DNA of 40,212 nt from an uncultured Bacteroides sp. (GCA_946628545.1 CAMOWU010000020.1:1-40212); one strand, 5' to 3'; numbered from the stretch's first letter, positions 29,016 to 38,100 are shown. The notes: a model not told the origin generated them from the sequence alone. Numbers and translations are program-made.

Positions 29016-31964
29016 TCATTCGGGTAGGGGGTATTCGATGACACCCTCCTTCTTCATGCCGTCGATCTTGATGGTCATGGGTTGAGGCAGGCTGACATGT
29101 CGGATGTGGGCAGTCTCGCTGACGGCTGGCAAGGAGTTGAGATATTCTTGACGATAGATGCCGTCGTCCTGATCGGCGTTGATGGTGAAATAGCCCACGC
29201 CCAGGCTGGTGAGATTCTGGAAGAAGTGTGTGCCTTGGCTGGGATCCACATTGAATCCTTTGACACTGGCCTCGACGATGACTTTTGCCGCACTGATGTT
29301 GGGCCATTTCACCGGCACACCCAGCCATGGGTCGCTACTTCCCCATCGTCCGGGGCCTACCAATACGTAGTTGCGGCTTTCCTTGAGGAATTGACTGTTC
29401 ACTTGGGTCACTTCGTCGGCAATCTCAGGATTGCTGGCCGCTGTGTAGTTGTCGGTCTTGACATAGACGATGTCGGTGATGTCGGTGATGATGCCGTGTC
29501 CGATGGCGCAGTGCGAGCGGATCAGGCACTTGCTGTCAGCAACCTTGACGAGGTCTTCGTCGAGATTCAGTTTGTTGTCCACCATCGGGCGAATCTGAAG
29601 CATGTAGAAGGTGGCGGTCTTGTTGTCGTTCACCTTTACTGCAAATTCGATTTCCACGGGGCGTCGCATGTCGGCCTGGCCGTAGTACATCACTTTCTGA
29701 AGCACCTCTGGCAGCGGTATGACATTGTGTTGGAGCACACCGGCGAAGGTCATCACCTTCCTCCCTCCCTCATAGATGCCGTCGCGTATGATTTGGTCGT
29801 AAGGGTCGAAGGTGGAGGCAATATAGGTCAGCGCTCCGTCTTTTGCCGCCTCTTTGACAGGTAGCCGCAAGAGGTTGAAGCCGTCGTTGACGTCGAAGTT
29901 CTCCACGTTGTTCGACATGTCGAGCGCCAGAAAACGTGTCTGCGTGTCTTTGAGGGCGATGTCCATCTCGCTGGTCTGCAGAATCTGATGCGGATGGTAG
30001 GGGGAGAACCTGAGTGTCAGCCCGCCATCCACGATGTATTTGCCCAGTCCGAGCGCAAGGCTGACGATACCCTCTTCAGCTTTTTCATCCCCGATGGGGT
30101 AGTAGTTGATGGAGCGCGCCACACCTGAGATGTTGGGGTAGAACCGTGAGCCGTATTGTGTGCCAGCCACTTCTTGCAGAATCACCGCCATTTTCTCTTG
30201 GTCGATGACGTTGCTGGTGGCCGTCATGTAGTCCTTGCTGTCGCGATAGAACACAGAGGCATAAACGCCTTTGATGGCGTCGCTGAGCATCCTCAGTCTC
30301 GCATATTTGTCCTCTACGTAGGGAATCATGTAGGTGGCGTAGATGCCGGCGAAAGGCTGGTAGTGGGAGTCCTCGAGCAGCGACGACGAACGTATGGCTA
30401 TGGGGTGCTTCACCACGTCGAGGAAGGTCATCAGGTCTTCAGCCAACCGTTCGGGCAGTCGGGCATGGAGAAAGGCCTTGAGGATGTCTTGGTCGGGGGT
30501 GTCGCTGAGTGCCAGCTGATAGAGTTCGTTGGTGTCCATGAACTCGTCGAAGATATCGGTGCAAAGCACCACTGTCTTTGGAATCACCACTTCCAGGTTG
30601 TCGTACTGGTTGATGTCCTCGTGTTTGGTGATGATGTTGTCGATGAAGGCCAGTCCACGTCCCTTTCCTCCAAGTGAACCATCGCCGATGCGGGCGAAGT
30701 TGCTGTATTGGTCGAATCTGTCGCGGTGGAACACGGCCACAACGCCTCTGTTCCTCATCTTTCGGTAGGAAACGATGGCATCGAAGATAATCTGGCGGTG
30801 GGCATCGACGTCCTCAAGGGTCTTGTAAGTGATGCGCTTGAGAAATTCGGATATGGGGAAAAGCGCCCGTGAGCAGAGCCAGCGGGATACGTTGTTGCGA
30901 CGGATATGGTAGAGCAGCGACTCCCTGGGCACGGTGAAGATGCAGTCTTGGAGGTCTTTGAGGTTGTGGACGGTTGCCACGGGCTCCAATGTCTTTGGGT
31001 CGCGGAAGATGAAGTCGCCGAAACCGAATTTCTTGGTGATGATCTTGCGCAAATCCACTGCCATCTTCTTCGAGTTCTTGTCGATGAAGTCGGCGCTCAG
31101 TTGCGGAGTGAGTTCTTTGCGCTCGATTTCGGCGGACTGAAGTACCAGCGGAACGAACTCGTCCTTATCGCGTATGGCTCTGAGCAGCTCGAATCCTGCC
31201 AGTTCTTCTTTCTTCCCGTTTTTGGGGAAACGGCAGTCGCTGATGACTCCCAGCGTGTTGTCGTGGTATTTGTTGTAGAGTTCCCAGGCTTCTTCGTAGT
31301 TTCTGGCCAGCACGATTTTGGGGCGTCCTCTCATCCTCAGTTTTTCTTGCTGTGCATTGAGCGCCTCAGTGGAGAAGATGAGGCTTTGCTGCAAGACGAA
31401 AGTGTAGAGGTTGGGCAGTATGGACGAATAGAAGCGTATGGAGTCTTCCACGAGCAGGATCATCTGCACACCGCCTACCTTGATGTCGTGGTCGAGGTTC
31501 ATCTTGTCCTCGATCAACTTGATGATGGAGAGCAACAGGTCGGTGTTGCCGAGCCAGCAGAAGACATATTCGAAGATGGACAGGTCCTCGTTCTCCATTC
31601 TCTTGGTGATGCCATGTGAGAAAGGAGTGAGTACCACGATAGGCACTGCTGGGTATTCGGTCTTGATATTGCGTGCGATATCGAACACATCGTTGTTGTC
31701 GGTGCCAGGCATGCAGATGACGAGGTTGAACGAGGTGGTTGCCATCACTCGCTCAGCCTCTTCTTGCGATGCCACCTGGGTGAATCGGGGAGGGGAGGTC
31801 AGTCCAAGGTTGGAGTATTCCTTGAAGATTTTCTCATCCACCCTTCCGTCGTCTTCCAACATGAAAGCGTCATAAGGGTTGGCAATCAACAGCACGTTGA
31901 AAATGCGGCGTGTCATCAAGTCAACGAATGATACGTCGCGCAGTGTCAGCTTCTTGTTGTCCAT
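29016..31964 (-). CDS. Receiver-domain protein with PEP synthase-like ATP-binding domain
   Basis: A 982-residue cytoplasmic protein. Residues about 20-150 resemble a degenerate response-regulator receiver (LVICMPGTDNN, no acceptor Asp). Residues about 165-305 form a second receiver that looks intact: acid pocket Glu173/Asp174 (LLVEDS), acceptor Asp243 (VISDCRF), Ser277 and Lys296. From about 425 a pyruvate-phosphate-dikinase N-terminal (ATP-grasp) domain begins with DGSLGGKGRGLAF (428-440), continues with AIRSSSLLEDSHYQPFAGIYATY, and ends in a conserved GPGRWGSSDPWLGVPVKW block. The swivelling phosphohistidine domain and PEP-binding barrel of true PEP synthase are absent, so the common label 'PEP synthase' is doubtful. 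It heads the CPBP-ABC-adaptor-TolC gene run, 52 bases before CPBP. Confidence 0.88.
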   Translation of the reverse strand: MDNKKLTLRDVSFVDLMTRRIFNVLLIANPYDAFMLEDDGRVDEKIFKEYSNLGLTSPPRFTQVASQEEAERVMATTSFNLVICMPGTDNNDVFDIARNIKTEYPAVPIVVLTPFSHGITKRMENEDLSIFEYVFCWLGNTDLLLSIIKLIEDKMNLDHDIKVGGVQMILLVEDSIRFYSSILPNLYTFVLQQSLIFSTEALNAQQEKLRMRGRPKIVLARNYEEAWELYNKYHDNTLGVISDCRFPKNGKKEELAGFELLRAIRDKDEFVPLVLQSAEIERKELTPQLSADFIDKNSKKMAVDLRKIITKKFGFGDFIFRDPKTLEPVATVHNLKDLQDCIFTVPRESLLYHIRRNNVSRWLCSRALFPISEFLKRITYKTLEDVDAHRQIIFDAIVSYRKMRNRGVVAVFHRDRFDQYSNFARIGDGSLGGKGRGLAFIDNIITKHEDINQYDNLEVVIPKTVVLCTDIFDEFMDTNELYQLALSDTPDQDILKAFLHARLPERLAEDLMTFLDVVKHPIAIRSSSLLEDSHYQPFAGIYATYMIPYVEDKYARLRMLSDAIKGVYASVFYRDSKDYMTATSNVIDQEKMAVILQEVAGTQYGSRFYPNISGVARSINYYPIGDEKAEEGIVSLALGLGKYIVDGGLTLRFSPYHPHQILQTSEMDIALKDTQTRFLALDMSNNVENFDVNDGFNLLRLPVKEAAKDGALTYIASTFDPYDQIIRDGIYEGGRKVMTFAGVLQHNVIPLPEVLQKVMYYGQADMRRPVEIEFAVKVNDNKTATFYMLQIRPMVDNKLNLDEDLVKVADSKCLIRSHCAIGHGIITDITDIVYVKTDNYTAASNPEIADEVTQVNSQFLKESRNYVLVGPGRWGSSDPWLGVPVKWPNISAAKVIVEASVKGFNVDPSQGTHFFQNLTSLGVGYFTINADQDDGIYRQEYLNSLPAVSETAHIRHVSLPQPMTIKIDGMKKEGVIEYPLPE

Positions 31965-31993
31965 GTCTATCTGGCCATTTTCGTATATGGGTG

Positions 31994-32001
31994 CAAATTT
32001 A
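31994..32001 (-). promoter_or_regulatory. Promoter -7 box of the long efflux operon
   Basis: Minus-strand TAAATTTGC fits TAnnTTTG(C), 29 bases upstream of the first ATG. I see no other good promoter box in the spacers down to tolC, so up to seven genes may share it. Confidence 0.6.
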
Positions 32002-32080
32002 TATAAAAACTATTATTATCGTGTCAGTGCTACACTTTTTTATAATCGATTTAACGATTGTTATCATTCTATGTCACAAA

Positions 32081-32114
32081 AAGAAAGACGGGCAGTAGCC
32101 TGTCCGTCCTTCTT
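32081..32114 (-). terminator. Terminator after gdhA
   Basis: GACGGGCA pairs with TGTCCGTC (one G-T pair), and the stem extends by AAGAA/TTCTT across one mismatch, about 14 pairs. On the minus strand it is followed by a T-rich run (TTTCTTTTTG). Confidence 0.7.
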
Positions 32115-32156
32115 CCCTCTTGGGGAGTTGTGTTATTGATGTGTTTGTGTTGCTGA

Positions 32157-33494
32157 TTAATAGATACCCTGAGCCATCATAGCCTTGGCAACTTTCATGA
32201 AACCAGCCACATTAGCACCCTTCACGTAGTTCACGTAACCGTCGGGCTCAGTGCCGTACTTCACGCAGTTTTCGTGGATGTTGACCATGATGTCGTGCAG
32301 CTTCTTGTCAACCTCTTCGGAGGTCCAGCTCAGACGCTCGGAGTTCTGGCTCATCTCAAGACCAGACACAGCCACGCCACCAGCGTTGGATGCCTTGCCT
32401 GGAGAGTAGAGGATCTTGGCGTCTTGGAAAGTCTTCACTGCCTCAGGAGTAGAAGGCATGTTGGCACCCTCTGCCACAGCAATGACTCCGTTGGCTACGA
32501 GAGCCTTGGCTGCCTCACCGTTGATTTCGTTCTGAGTGGCGCATGGGAGGGCGATGTCGGCCTTCTCGTTCCATGGCTTCTCACCAGCGTGGTAAACGGC
32601 TGTTGGATACTCCTCCACGTATTCCTTGATACGTCCGCGCTCCACATTCTTCAGTTCCATGATGTAGTCGAGCTTGGTGCGGTCGATACCGTCTGGGTCA
32701 TAGATGTAACCGTCGGAATCCGACATGGTGAGCACCTTGGCGCCCAACTGGATGCACTTTTCGCAAGCATACTGAGCCACGTTGCCGGCACCAGAAATCA
32801 GCACGGTCTTACCTGCCACAGTGTCGTTCTTCGTCTTAAGCATCTCCTGGAGGAAATATACGTCGCCATATCCAGTTGCCTCAGGGCGAATCAGTGAACC
32901 ACCGAACTCGCGGCCCTTGCCTGTGAACACTCCGCTCCACTCGTGAGTGAGTTTCTTGTACTGACCGAACATGTAAGCCACCTCGCGTCCACCTACACCG
33001 ATGTCGCCTGCTGGAACGTCCACGTCAGGTCCGATATGGCGGTAAAGCTCGTTCATGAAGGCCTGGCAGAAACGCATCACCTCACCGTCGCTCTTACCGC
33101 GGGGAGAGAAGTCTGAACCACCCTTTGCACCACCCATTGGCAGTGTAGTCAATGAGTTCTTGAAAGTCTGCTCGAAAGCGAGGAACTTCAGAATGCCGAG
33201 GTTCACGGAGCTGTGGAAACGGATACCTCCCTTGTACGGGCCAATCACGTTGTTGTGCTGGATGCGGTAGCCGAAATTGGTCTTCACCTCACCCTTGTCG
33301 TTCACCCATGTGACACGGAAAGAAATCACTCTGTCGGGTATGCACAGGCGCTCTACCAAATTGGTCTTCTCAAATTCGGGGTGCTTGTTGTACTCCTCTT
33401 CGATGGTGCCAAGAACTTGGCTCACTGCCTGAATGTACTCAGGCTCATTAGGGAAGCGTCTCTGAAGATCTTCCACAACTTTTGCTGCATTCAT
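32157..33494 (-). CDS. gdhA: NADP-specific glutamate dehydrogenase
   Basis: A 445-residue hexameric-type glutamate dehydrogenase, which makes glutamate from 2-oxoglutarate, ammonium and NADPH in the cytoplasm. Substrate-binding GPYKGGIRFH (residues 85-94, Lys88), catalytic-region LPMGGAKGGSDFSP (118-131, Lys125), DVPAGDIGVGGREVAYMFGQY, and the Rossmann motif ISGAGNVAQYACEK are all present. Length and order are normal for the small NADP-type family. It is a single gene with promoter box TAATTTTG at 33553-33560 and a terminator at 32081-32114. It is likely a main route of ammonia assimilation here. Confidence 0.98.
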   Translation of the reverse strand: MNAAKVVEDLQRRFPNEPEYIQAVSQVLGTIEEEYNKHPEFEKTNLVERLCIPDRVISFRVTWVNDKGEVKTNFGYRIQHNNVIGPYKGGIRFHSSVNLGILKFLAFEQTFKNSLTTLPMGGAKGGSDFSPRGKSDGEVMRFCQAFMNELYRHIGPDVDVPAGDIGVGGREVAYMFGQYKKLTHEWSGVFTGKGREFGGSLIRPEATGYGDVYFLQEMLKTKNDTVAGKTVLISGAGNVAQYACEKCIQLGAKVLTMSDSDGYIYDPDGIDRTKLDYIMELKNVERGRIKEYVEEYPTAVYHAGEKPWNEKADIALPCATQNEINGEAAKALVANGVIAVAEGANMPSTPEAVKTFQDAKILYSPGKASNAGGVAVSGLEMSQNSERLSWTSEEVDKKLHDIMVNIHENCVKYGTEPDGYVNYVKGANVAGFMKVAKAMMAQGIY

Positions 33495-33552
33495 AATAGT
33501 TGTCTGATTATTGTTGTTATAAAACTTTTTACCTTTTTCTTGTTTTACGATG

Positions 33553-33560
33553 CAAAATTA
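33553..33560 (-). promoter_or_regulatory. Promoter -7 box for gdhA
   Basis: Minus-strand TAATTTTGC fits TAnnTTTG(C), about 58 bases upstream of the ATG. Confidence 0.6.
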
Positions 33561-33747
33561 TGGAAAAATGTTTTAACAACAAAGAAAATCATGAAAAAAT
33601 GTTATGATTTTTGCGAAAAATTAAGATTTTTGTAAGAATAATACATATTTATGGGGATTTTTGTCTTTCTCAGGCTCTTTTTCTCTTGGTTCTTGTCGTG
33701 ATGATGGTCAATGAGGGTTATTTAGCATTGTTTTTCGCAGTTTAGGG

Positions 33748-33778
33748 TTGTTAAGCCAAATAAAAATGTTATTTTTGC
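33748..33778 (+). promoter_or_regulatory. Promoter of recG
   Basis: TTG at 33748-33750 and TATTTTTGC at 33770-33778 are 19 bases apart, which fits the Bacteroidota -33/-7 pattern. Confidence 0.6.
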
Positions 33779-33820
33779 ATTGTTTTTCTGATTCCACCCT
33801 ACCATATTTCAAACGAATCC

Positions 33821-35986
33821 ATGATCAAGCAGCTCGACCAAGACATCAAATACCTGAAGGGCGTAGGTCCCGTGAGAGCAGAAGTGCTCAGGAAAGAACT
33901 GGGCATTGTTTCTTTCCGCGACCTTCTATATTATTATCCTTATAAGTATGTTGATCGAAGCCGCATATATTATATATGTGAAATCAATGGCTCTATGCCC
34001 TACGTGCAGCTTAAGGGGCAGATCCTTTCCTTCGAAACGGTTGGAGCAGGCAGGAAGACGCGACTGATAGCCCATTTCGCCGACCGCACGGGGGTGGTTG
34101 ACTTGGTGTGGTTCCAGGGAGTCAAGTATGCGCAGAAAAACTATGATTGCCGAACAACCTATATCGTCTTCGGCCGCCCTTCGGTTTTCAACGGACGCAT
34201 CCAAATAGCCCATCCTGATATCGACAAGGTGAAAGACGATGCCGCACCCATGGATGAGATTGTTTTCGATGGTGGAATGATGGTGCCCTACAACCTCACC
34301 TCTCCCTCCGATAGTCCATACGGTAAGTTTGTCCCCAGCTACAACACCACGGAGAAGATGAAGAACTGCGGGCTTAATTCCGACGGTATGGCCAAGTTGG
34401 CGGAGAAGATGTTGGAGTTGCTGAAAGAACCGTTGGAGGAGACCTTGCCTGCCTATCTTATTGCCAGGAATCACCTCATCTCGCATGATGAGGCTGTGCG
34501 CAACATCCATTTCCCAGAATCAGCGCAGATGCTTGAGAGGGCACAAACGAGGCTCAAGTTCGAAGAACTCTTCTACGTGCAAGTCAATATCCTGCGTTAT
34601 GCCCGCGACCGTATTCGAAAGTTCCGCGGTATCATGTTTTCGAGGGTGGGCGATGCCTTCAACACATTTTATCATCAGCACCTCCCTTTCCCCTTGACGG
34701 GTGCTCAGAAGCGGGTAATCAAGGAAATTCGTGAGGATATGCGTTCTGGGCGCCAGATGAACAGGTTGCTCCAAGGCGATGTGGGCAGTGGCAAGACCCT
34801 GGTGGCGCTCTTGTGCTCGCTCATTGCTGTCGATAATGGCTATCAGACCTGTATTATGGCTCCTACGGAGATTTTGGCTGAACAGCATCTGGAGACCATC
34901 CGCTCCATGCTCAGAGGAATGGATCTCAGGGTGGAACTGCTGACTGGCATGGTCAAGGGCAAGCGGCGCGAGGCTTTGCTGGCCGACTTGGTCACAGGGC
35001 AGATTCATATCCTGATCGGCACGCACGCCGTGATTGAGGACAACGTTTTGTTCTCGCATTTGGGGTTTGTGATTATCGACGAGCAGCACCGTTTCGGTGT
35101 GGCTCAGCGAGCCAAACTGTGGCAGAAGAACGCTGTGCCACCACATGTCTTGGTCATGACGGCAACCCCCATACCCCGTACCCTGGCCATGACCCTTTAT
35201 GGCGACCTCGACGTCTCTGTCATCGACGAGTTGCCTCCGGGACGCAAGCCTGTGCAGACGGTTCACCAGTTTGACAATAGGCGCGACAACCTCAACGCCT
35301 TCATCCTTCAGCAGTTGAAGAAAGGACGGCAGATTTATATCGTCTATCCGCTGATTGAGGAAAGCGAGAAAATTGATTTGAAGAACCTGGAGGACGGTTA
35401 TGAGCAGGTATGCCGCGACTTCAGCCAGTACAAAGTCAGCAAGGTGCATGGTCGGTTGAAGCCTGCGGAGAAGGATGCAGAGATGCAGCGGTTTGCTTCG
35501 GGCGAGACACAAATCCTGGTGGCGACGACGGTAATAGAAGTAGGTGTGAACGTGCCCAATGCGTCGGTCATGGTGATTGAGAATGCCGAGCGATTCGGGC
35601 TCTCGCAGTTGCATCAGTTGCGAGGAAGAGTCGGGCGTGGCGCCGAACAGTCTTACTGTGTGCTGGTGACTAAGTTCAAGTTGAGCGACGAGAGTCGAAA
35701 GCGCATCAAGATCATGGTCGATTCGAGCGATGGTTTCGAGATTGCAGAGATGGACCTGAAATTGCGTGGCCCTGGGGATTTGGAGGGAACCCAGCAGAGC
35801 GGAATGGCTTTCGACCTCAAGATTGCCAACATTGCACGCGACGGTCAGTTGCTGATGAAGGCGCGTGAGGAGGCACAGCTGGTCATCGACTCCGACGAGG
35901 ACGAAACCAACCCCGCCAACGAAATCATCTGGCGAAGGTTGCGCGAGTTGCGCAAAACGAATATCAATTGGGGAGCGATATCGTGA
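33821..35986 (+). CDS. recG: ATP-dependent DNA helicase RecG
   Basis: A 721-residue SF2 helicase that remodels stalled replication forks and Holliday junctions. N-terminal helical segment with LKGVGPVRAEVLRKELGI; wedge OB-fold domain about 60-170; helicase core with Walker A QGDVGSGKT (about 317-325), APTEILAEQH, DEQH box IIDEQHRFGVAQR (about 416-428), TATPIPRTLAMTLYGDLDVSVIDELPPGR and the C-terminal LHQLRGRVGRG followed by DLKLRGPGDLEGTQQSG. All motifs are intact. It converges with the Wza-like gene, with only 6 bases between stops. In many relatives recG follows ispD; here ispD is 27 kb away. Confidence 0.97.
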   Translation: MIKQLDQDIKYLKGVGPVRAEVLRKELGIVSFRDLLYYYPYKYVDRSRIYYICEINGSMPYVQLKGQILSFETVGAGRKTRLIAHFADRTGVVDLVWFQGVKYAQKNYDCRTTYIVFGRPSVFNGRIQIAHPDIDKVKDDAAPMDEIVFDGGMMVPYNLTSPSDSPYGKFVPSYNTTEKMKNCGLNSDGMAKLAEKMLELLKEPLEETLPAYLIARNHLISHDEAVRNIHFPESAQMLERAQTRLKFEELFYVQVNILRYARDRIRKFRGIMFSRVGDAFNTFYHQHLPFPLTGAQKRVIKEIREDMRSGRQMNRLLQGDVGSGKTLVALLCSLIAVDNGYQTCIMAPTEILAEQHLETIRSMLRGMDLRVELLTGMVKGKRREALLADLVTGQIHILIGTHAVIEDNVLFSHLGFVIIDEQHRFGVAQRAKLWQKNAVPPHVLVMTATPIPRTLAMTLYGDLDVSVIDELPPGRKPVQTVHQFDNRRDNLNAFILQQLKKGRQIYIVYPLIEESEKIDLKNLEDGYEQVCRDFSQYKVSKVHGRLKPAEKDAEMQRFASGETQILVATTVIEVGVNVPNASVMVIENAERFGLSQLHQLRGRVGRGAEQSYCVLVTKFKLSDESRKRIKIMVDSSDGFEIAEMDLKLRGPGDLEGTQQSGMAFDLKIANIARDGQLLMKAREEAQLVIDSDEDETNPANEIIWRRLRELRKTNINWGAIS

Positions 35987-35992
35987 AACCTG

Positions 35993-36790
35993 TTATTTCA
36001 CGATCGAATAGACGAGAGATGCTATGGAAATACCGATACTGGCACCTCTGATCCAGAACCTGGCTGTGGAGCCGATATCGGAGTTCTTGCTCTTGGCCTG
36101 GTTGGGCTGCACATAAAGGATGTCCCGTTGTTGCATGTAAAAATAAGGAGAGTTGATCATCTCGGCATCGGTGAAGTCGAGTGTGTGCACTTCCTTGCGT
36201 CCGTCGGCTTTTTCGCGGATGAGTTTCACGTCGGTGCGTACGCCGTAGATGGTCATGTCGCCAGCACGTGCAAGAGCTTCAAGGACAGATATTTTGTTGT
36301 TGGTGATGGTGAACATGCCTGGACGATTTACTTCTCCAACCACGGCAACGTTGTAGCTGGGCAATTCGATATAGACATCGTATTGAATGCCTGATTTGAA
36401 ATAGTCCTTGATCTTGTCTTTGATGGTTTGTTGGGCCTGGTCGATGGTCAAGTCGTTGATCTTCACTTTCCCGATCAATGGAAAATCAACATATCCGTCG
36501 TTGTCAACGGTATAAAGCTTTATGTTTTGGTAGCCCGTGATGTCTTTGGCATTGTTCGCATTGCTCATTGGCTCAGTCGGGTTGAAGACGGCTGCGGCCT
36601 CTGGGGACGTGGGGCAATTCACCAGTATGAAGACTTCGTCTTTGGGCTTGATGGTGGCATCGTAAAGATATTGTGACTCGGAAAGGTCGGTGCTTTGCGA
36701 GTTGTCGATGTAGCCAATATCCTTGGAAGAACCACACGAGCACAGTATGGTCGCAACCAGGAGTATGTAGAGTAAATGCTTCATTCTCAT
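35993..36790 (-). CDS. Polysaccharide export lipoprotein (Wza-like, SLBB)
   Basis: A 265-residue lipoprotein with lipobox TILCSC near Cys18. The polysaccharide export (Poly_export) domain contains IKPKDEVFILVNCPTSPEAAAVFN and YTVDNDGYVDFPLIGKVKINDLTIDQAQQTIKDKI. The SLBB-type part is YNVAVVGEVNRPGMFTITNNKISVLEALARAGDMTIYG, and a hydrophobic C-terminal segment WIRGASIGISIASLVYSIV may form the outer membrane helix. The start is ATG 36790 (MRMKHLLYI) or 36784 (MKHLLYI). No Wzc kinase, Wzx/Wzy or glycosyltransferases lie nearby, so its partner locus is elsewhere. The promoter box is at 36894-36901. Confidence 0.92.
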   Translation of the reverse strand: MRMKHLLYILLVATILCSCGSSKDIGYIDNSQSTDLSESQYLYDATIKPKDEVFILVNCPTSPEAAAVFNPTEPMSNANNAKDITGYQNIKLYTVDNDGYVDFPLIGKVKINDLTIDQAQQTIKDKIKDYFKSGIQYDVYIELPSYNVAVVGEVNRPGMFTITNNKISVLEALARAGDMTIYGVRTDVKLIREKADGRKEVHTLDFTDAEMINSPYFYMQQRDILYVQPNQAKSKNSDIGSTARFWIRGASIGISIASLVYSIVK

Positions 36791-36893
36791 TGTGATGGAA
36801 AGTTCTCTTTTTGTGGTGTTTGCATCAGCATAAAAGAGCATTCTCGCAGATCGGTAGGCTGATGATGGTCTTTGCGCTGTTGCTATTAAAGTG

Positions 36894-36901
36894 CAAAATT
36901 A
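36894..36901 (-). promoter_or_regulatory. Promoter -7 box for the Wza-like gene
   Basis: Minus-strand TAATTTTGC fits TAnnTTTG(C), about 100 bases upstream of the ATG. Confidence 0.5.
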
Positions 36902-37002
36902 GACAATAATTTTCACTTCTGAGGAATCTTTGCCAAGAAAAATGATTGCTTGTCGTTTTTGCCCGCAATGATACGCCTTTATCATGCCATTGTAAAACAC
37001 TG

Positions 37003-37836
37003 TCAGTCTTTGGTGTGGACGGTGATTTGGGGGAATGGGAAGCTGATACCGGCTCGGTTGAAAGCCTCATAGACCGACTTGTTCATGCCGAAGCGGACGG
37101 GCCAGTAGTCGTCGTTCTTCACCCAAGCGCGGATAATCACGTTCACGCTGCTCGAATCGAGGGCGTTGACAGCGAAGAAAGGCTCAGGAGTGTTGAGGAT
37201 GCGCTGGTCAGCCTTGATGGCGCTCCTGACAGCTTCTTCCACCGCACCCAGTTCCTGTCCATATTCCACGCTGAAGATCCATTCCACTCTGCGGATGGGA
37301 TTCTGGCTGTAGTTGGTGATGGTGCCGCTGCTGAGGCTGCCGTTGGGTACATACACCTGTTTGTTGTCGGGGGTGGTGAGGATGGTGTGGAAGATCTGGA
37401 TTTCCTTCACGGTGCCAGAGATGGACTGGGTCTCTACGAAGTCGCCCACTTTGAAAGGACGGAGAACGAGCAAGATGATGCCTCCGGCGAAGTTCTGCAG
37501 GTTGCCTGAGAAGGCCATGCCTATAGCCACGCCGACAGAGGCGAGTAGGGCGGCGAAGGATGTGGTCTCGATGCCTAATCGGTTGATGATGGCGATAGCG
37601 AGGAGAATGTTGAGCGTGATGCCCAGGAGGCTTTTGACGAATCCTGTGATGCTGGGGTCTGTCTTTCTCTTCTCCATGAACGAGAACACTACTCGTTTGA
37701 TCAACGAGATGATGAAGCGTCCGATGAAGAAAATGAGCAGCGCACCTATGATGTTGCCGCCAGCGTTGACACACCAATCGAAAATATGCTTGAAGATGGT
37801 CCCAAAGTCAGTGAATTTCGCAATAGTTTCTTTCAT
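37003..37836 (-). CDS. Small-conductance mechanosensitive channel (MscS family)
   Basis: A 277-residue channel that releases solutes on osmotic downshock. Three membrane helices come first: about residues 17-40, 65-85 and the pore helix about 88-115 (SFAALLASVGVAIGMAFSGNLQNFAGGIILL, with the Gly/Ala packing of TM3). They are followed by the beta domain RPFKVGDFVETQSISGTVKEIQIFHTILTTPDNKQVYVPNGSLSSGTITNYSQNP and a C-terminal alpha/beta domain. The ATG at 37836 (MKETIAKF) is chosen. The frame continues to a TTG at 37860, but the promoter box at 37865-37872 would then leave no leader. Confidence 0.95.
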   Translation of the reverse strand: MKETIAKFTDFGTIFKHIFDWCVNAGGNIIGALLIFFIGRFIISLIKRVVFSFMEKRKTDPSITGFVKSLLGITLNILLAIAIINRLGIETTSFAALLASVGVAIGMAFSGNLQNFAGGIILLVLRPFKVGDFVETQSISGTVKEIQIFHTILTTPDNKQVYVPNGSLSSGTITNYSQNPIRRVEWIFSVEYGQELGAVEEAVRSAIKADQRILNTPEPFFAVNALDSSSVNVIIRAWVKNDDYWPVRFGMNKSVYEAFNRAGISFPFPQITVHTKD

Positions 37837-37864
37837 GAATTTCCAGTAAGTTGATTTCAAAGTG

Positions 37865-37872
37865 CAAAGTTA
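37865..37872 (-). promoter_or_regulatory. Promoter -7 box for mscS
   Basis: Minus-strand TAACTTTGC fits TAnnTTTG(C), 28 bases upstream of the chosen ATG. Confidence 0.6.
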
Positions 37873-38091
37873 GCCTTTTTTCTTGTTTTTCGACTGATTC
37901 TACGGGTGAAAGTTTTTTTTTTGATGGCTGTTGATTCCTCAAAATGTGATGGGGTGGCGCGAAAATCCGTGTGGCAGCTTGTGACAATCGAAAATGAATA
38001 GATATAAAATTTATATGCCTTTTGAATCCTTTTTTTTGCTGTTTTCCGTCATCTTTTGCACCGAAATGCACGAAAATTCGCGGAAAAAGTG

Positions 38092-38100
38092 TAATTTTGC
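38092..38100 (+). promoter_or_regulatory. Promoter -7 box for carB
   Basis: TAATTTTGC fits TAnnTTTG(C), 65 bases upstream of the ATG. The -33 element is poor. Confidence 0.5.

Larger units (their letters stand above)
33495..33820. other. Divergent promoter region gdhA/recG
   Basis: A 326-base AT-rich gap between divergent genes. It holds the gdhA promoter (33553-33560, minus) and the recG promoter (33770-33778, plus). Between them, about 33565-33745, I see nothing but AT-rich sequence with no reading frame or stable hairpin. Confidence 0.6.

Noticed and set aside
29016-31964. True phosphoenolpyruvate synthase
   Set aside because: Only the ATP-binding half is present. The phosphohistidine and PEP-binding domains are missing and receiver domains occupy the N-terminus.
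34520-35614. A 364-codon minus-strand frame over recG
   Set aside because: It is antisense to intact helicase motifs. Nothing recognisable is encoded.
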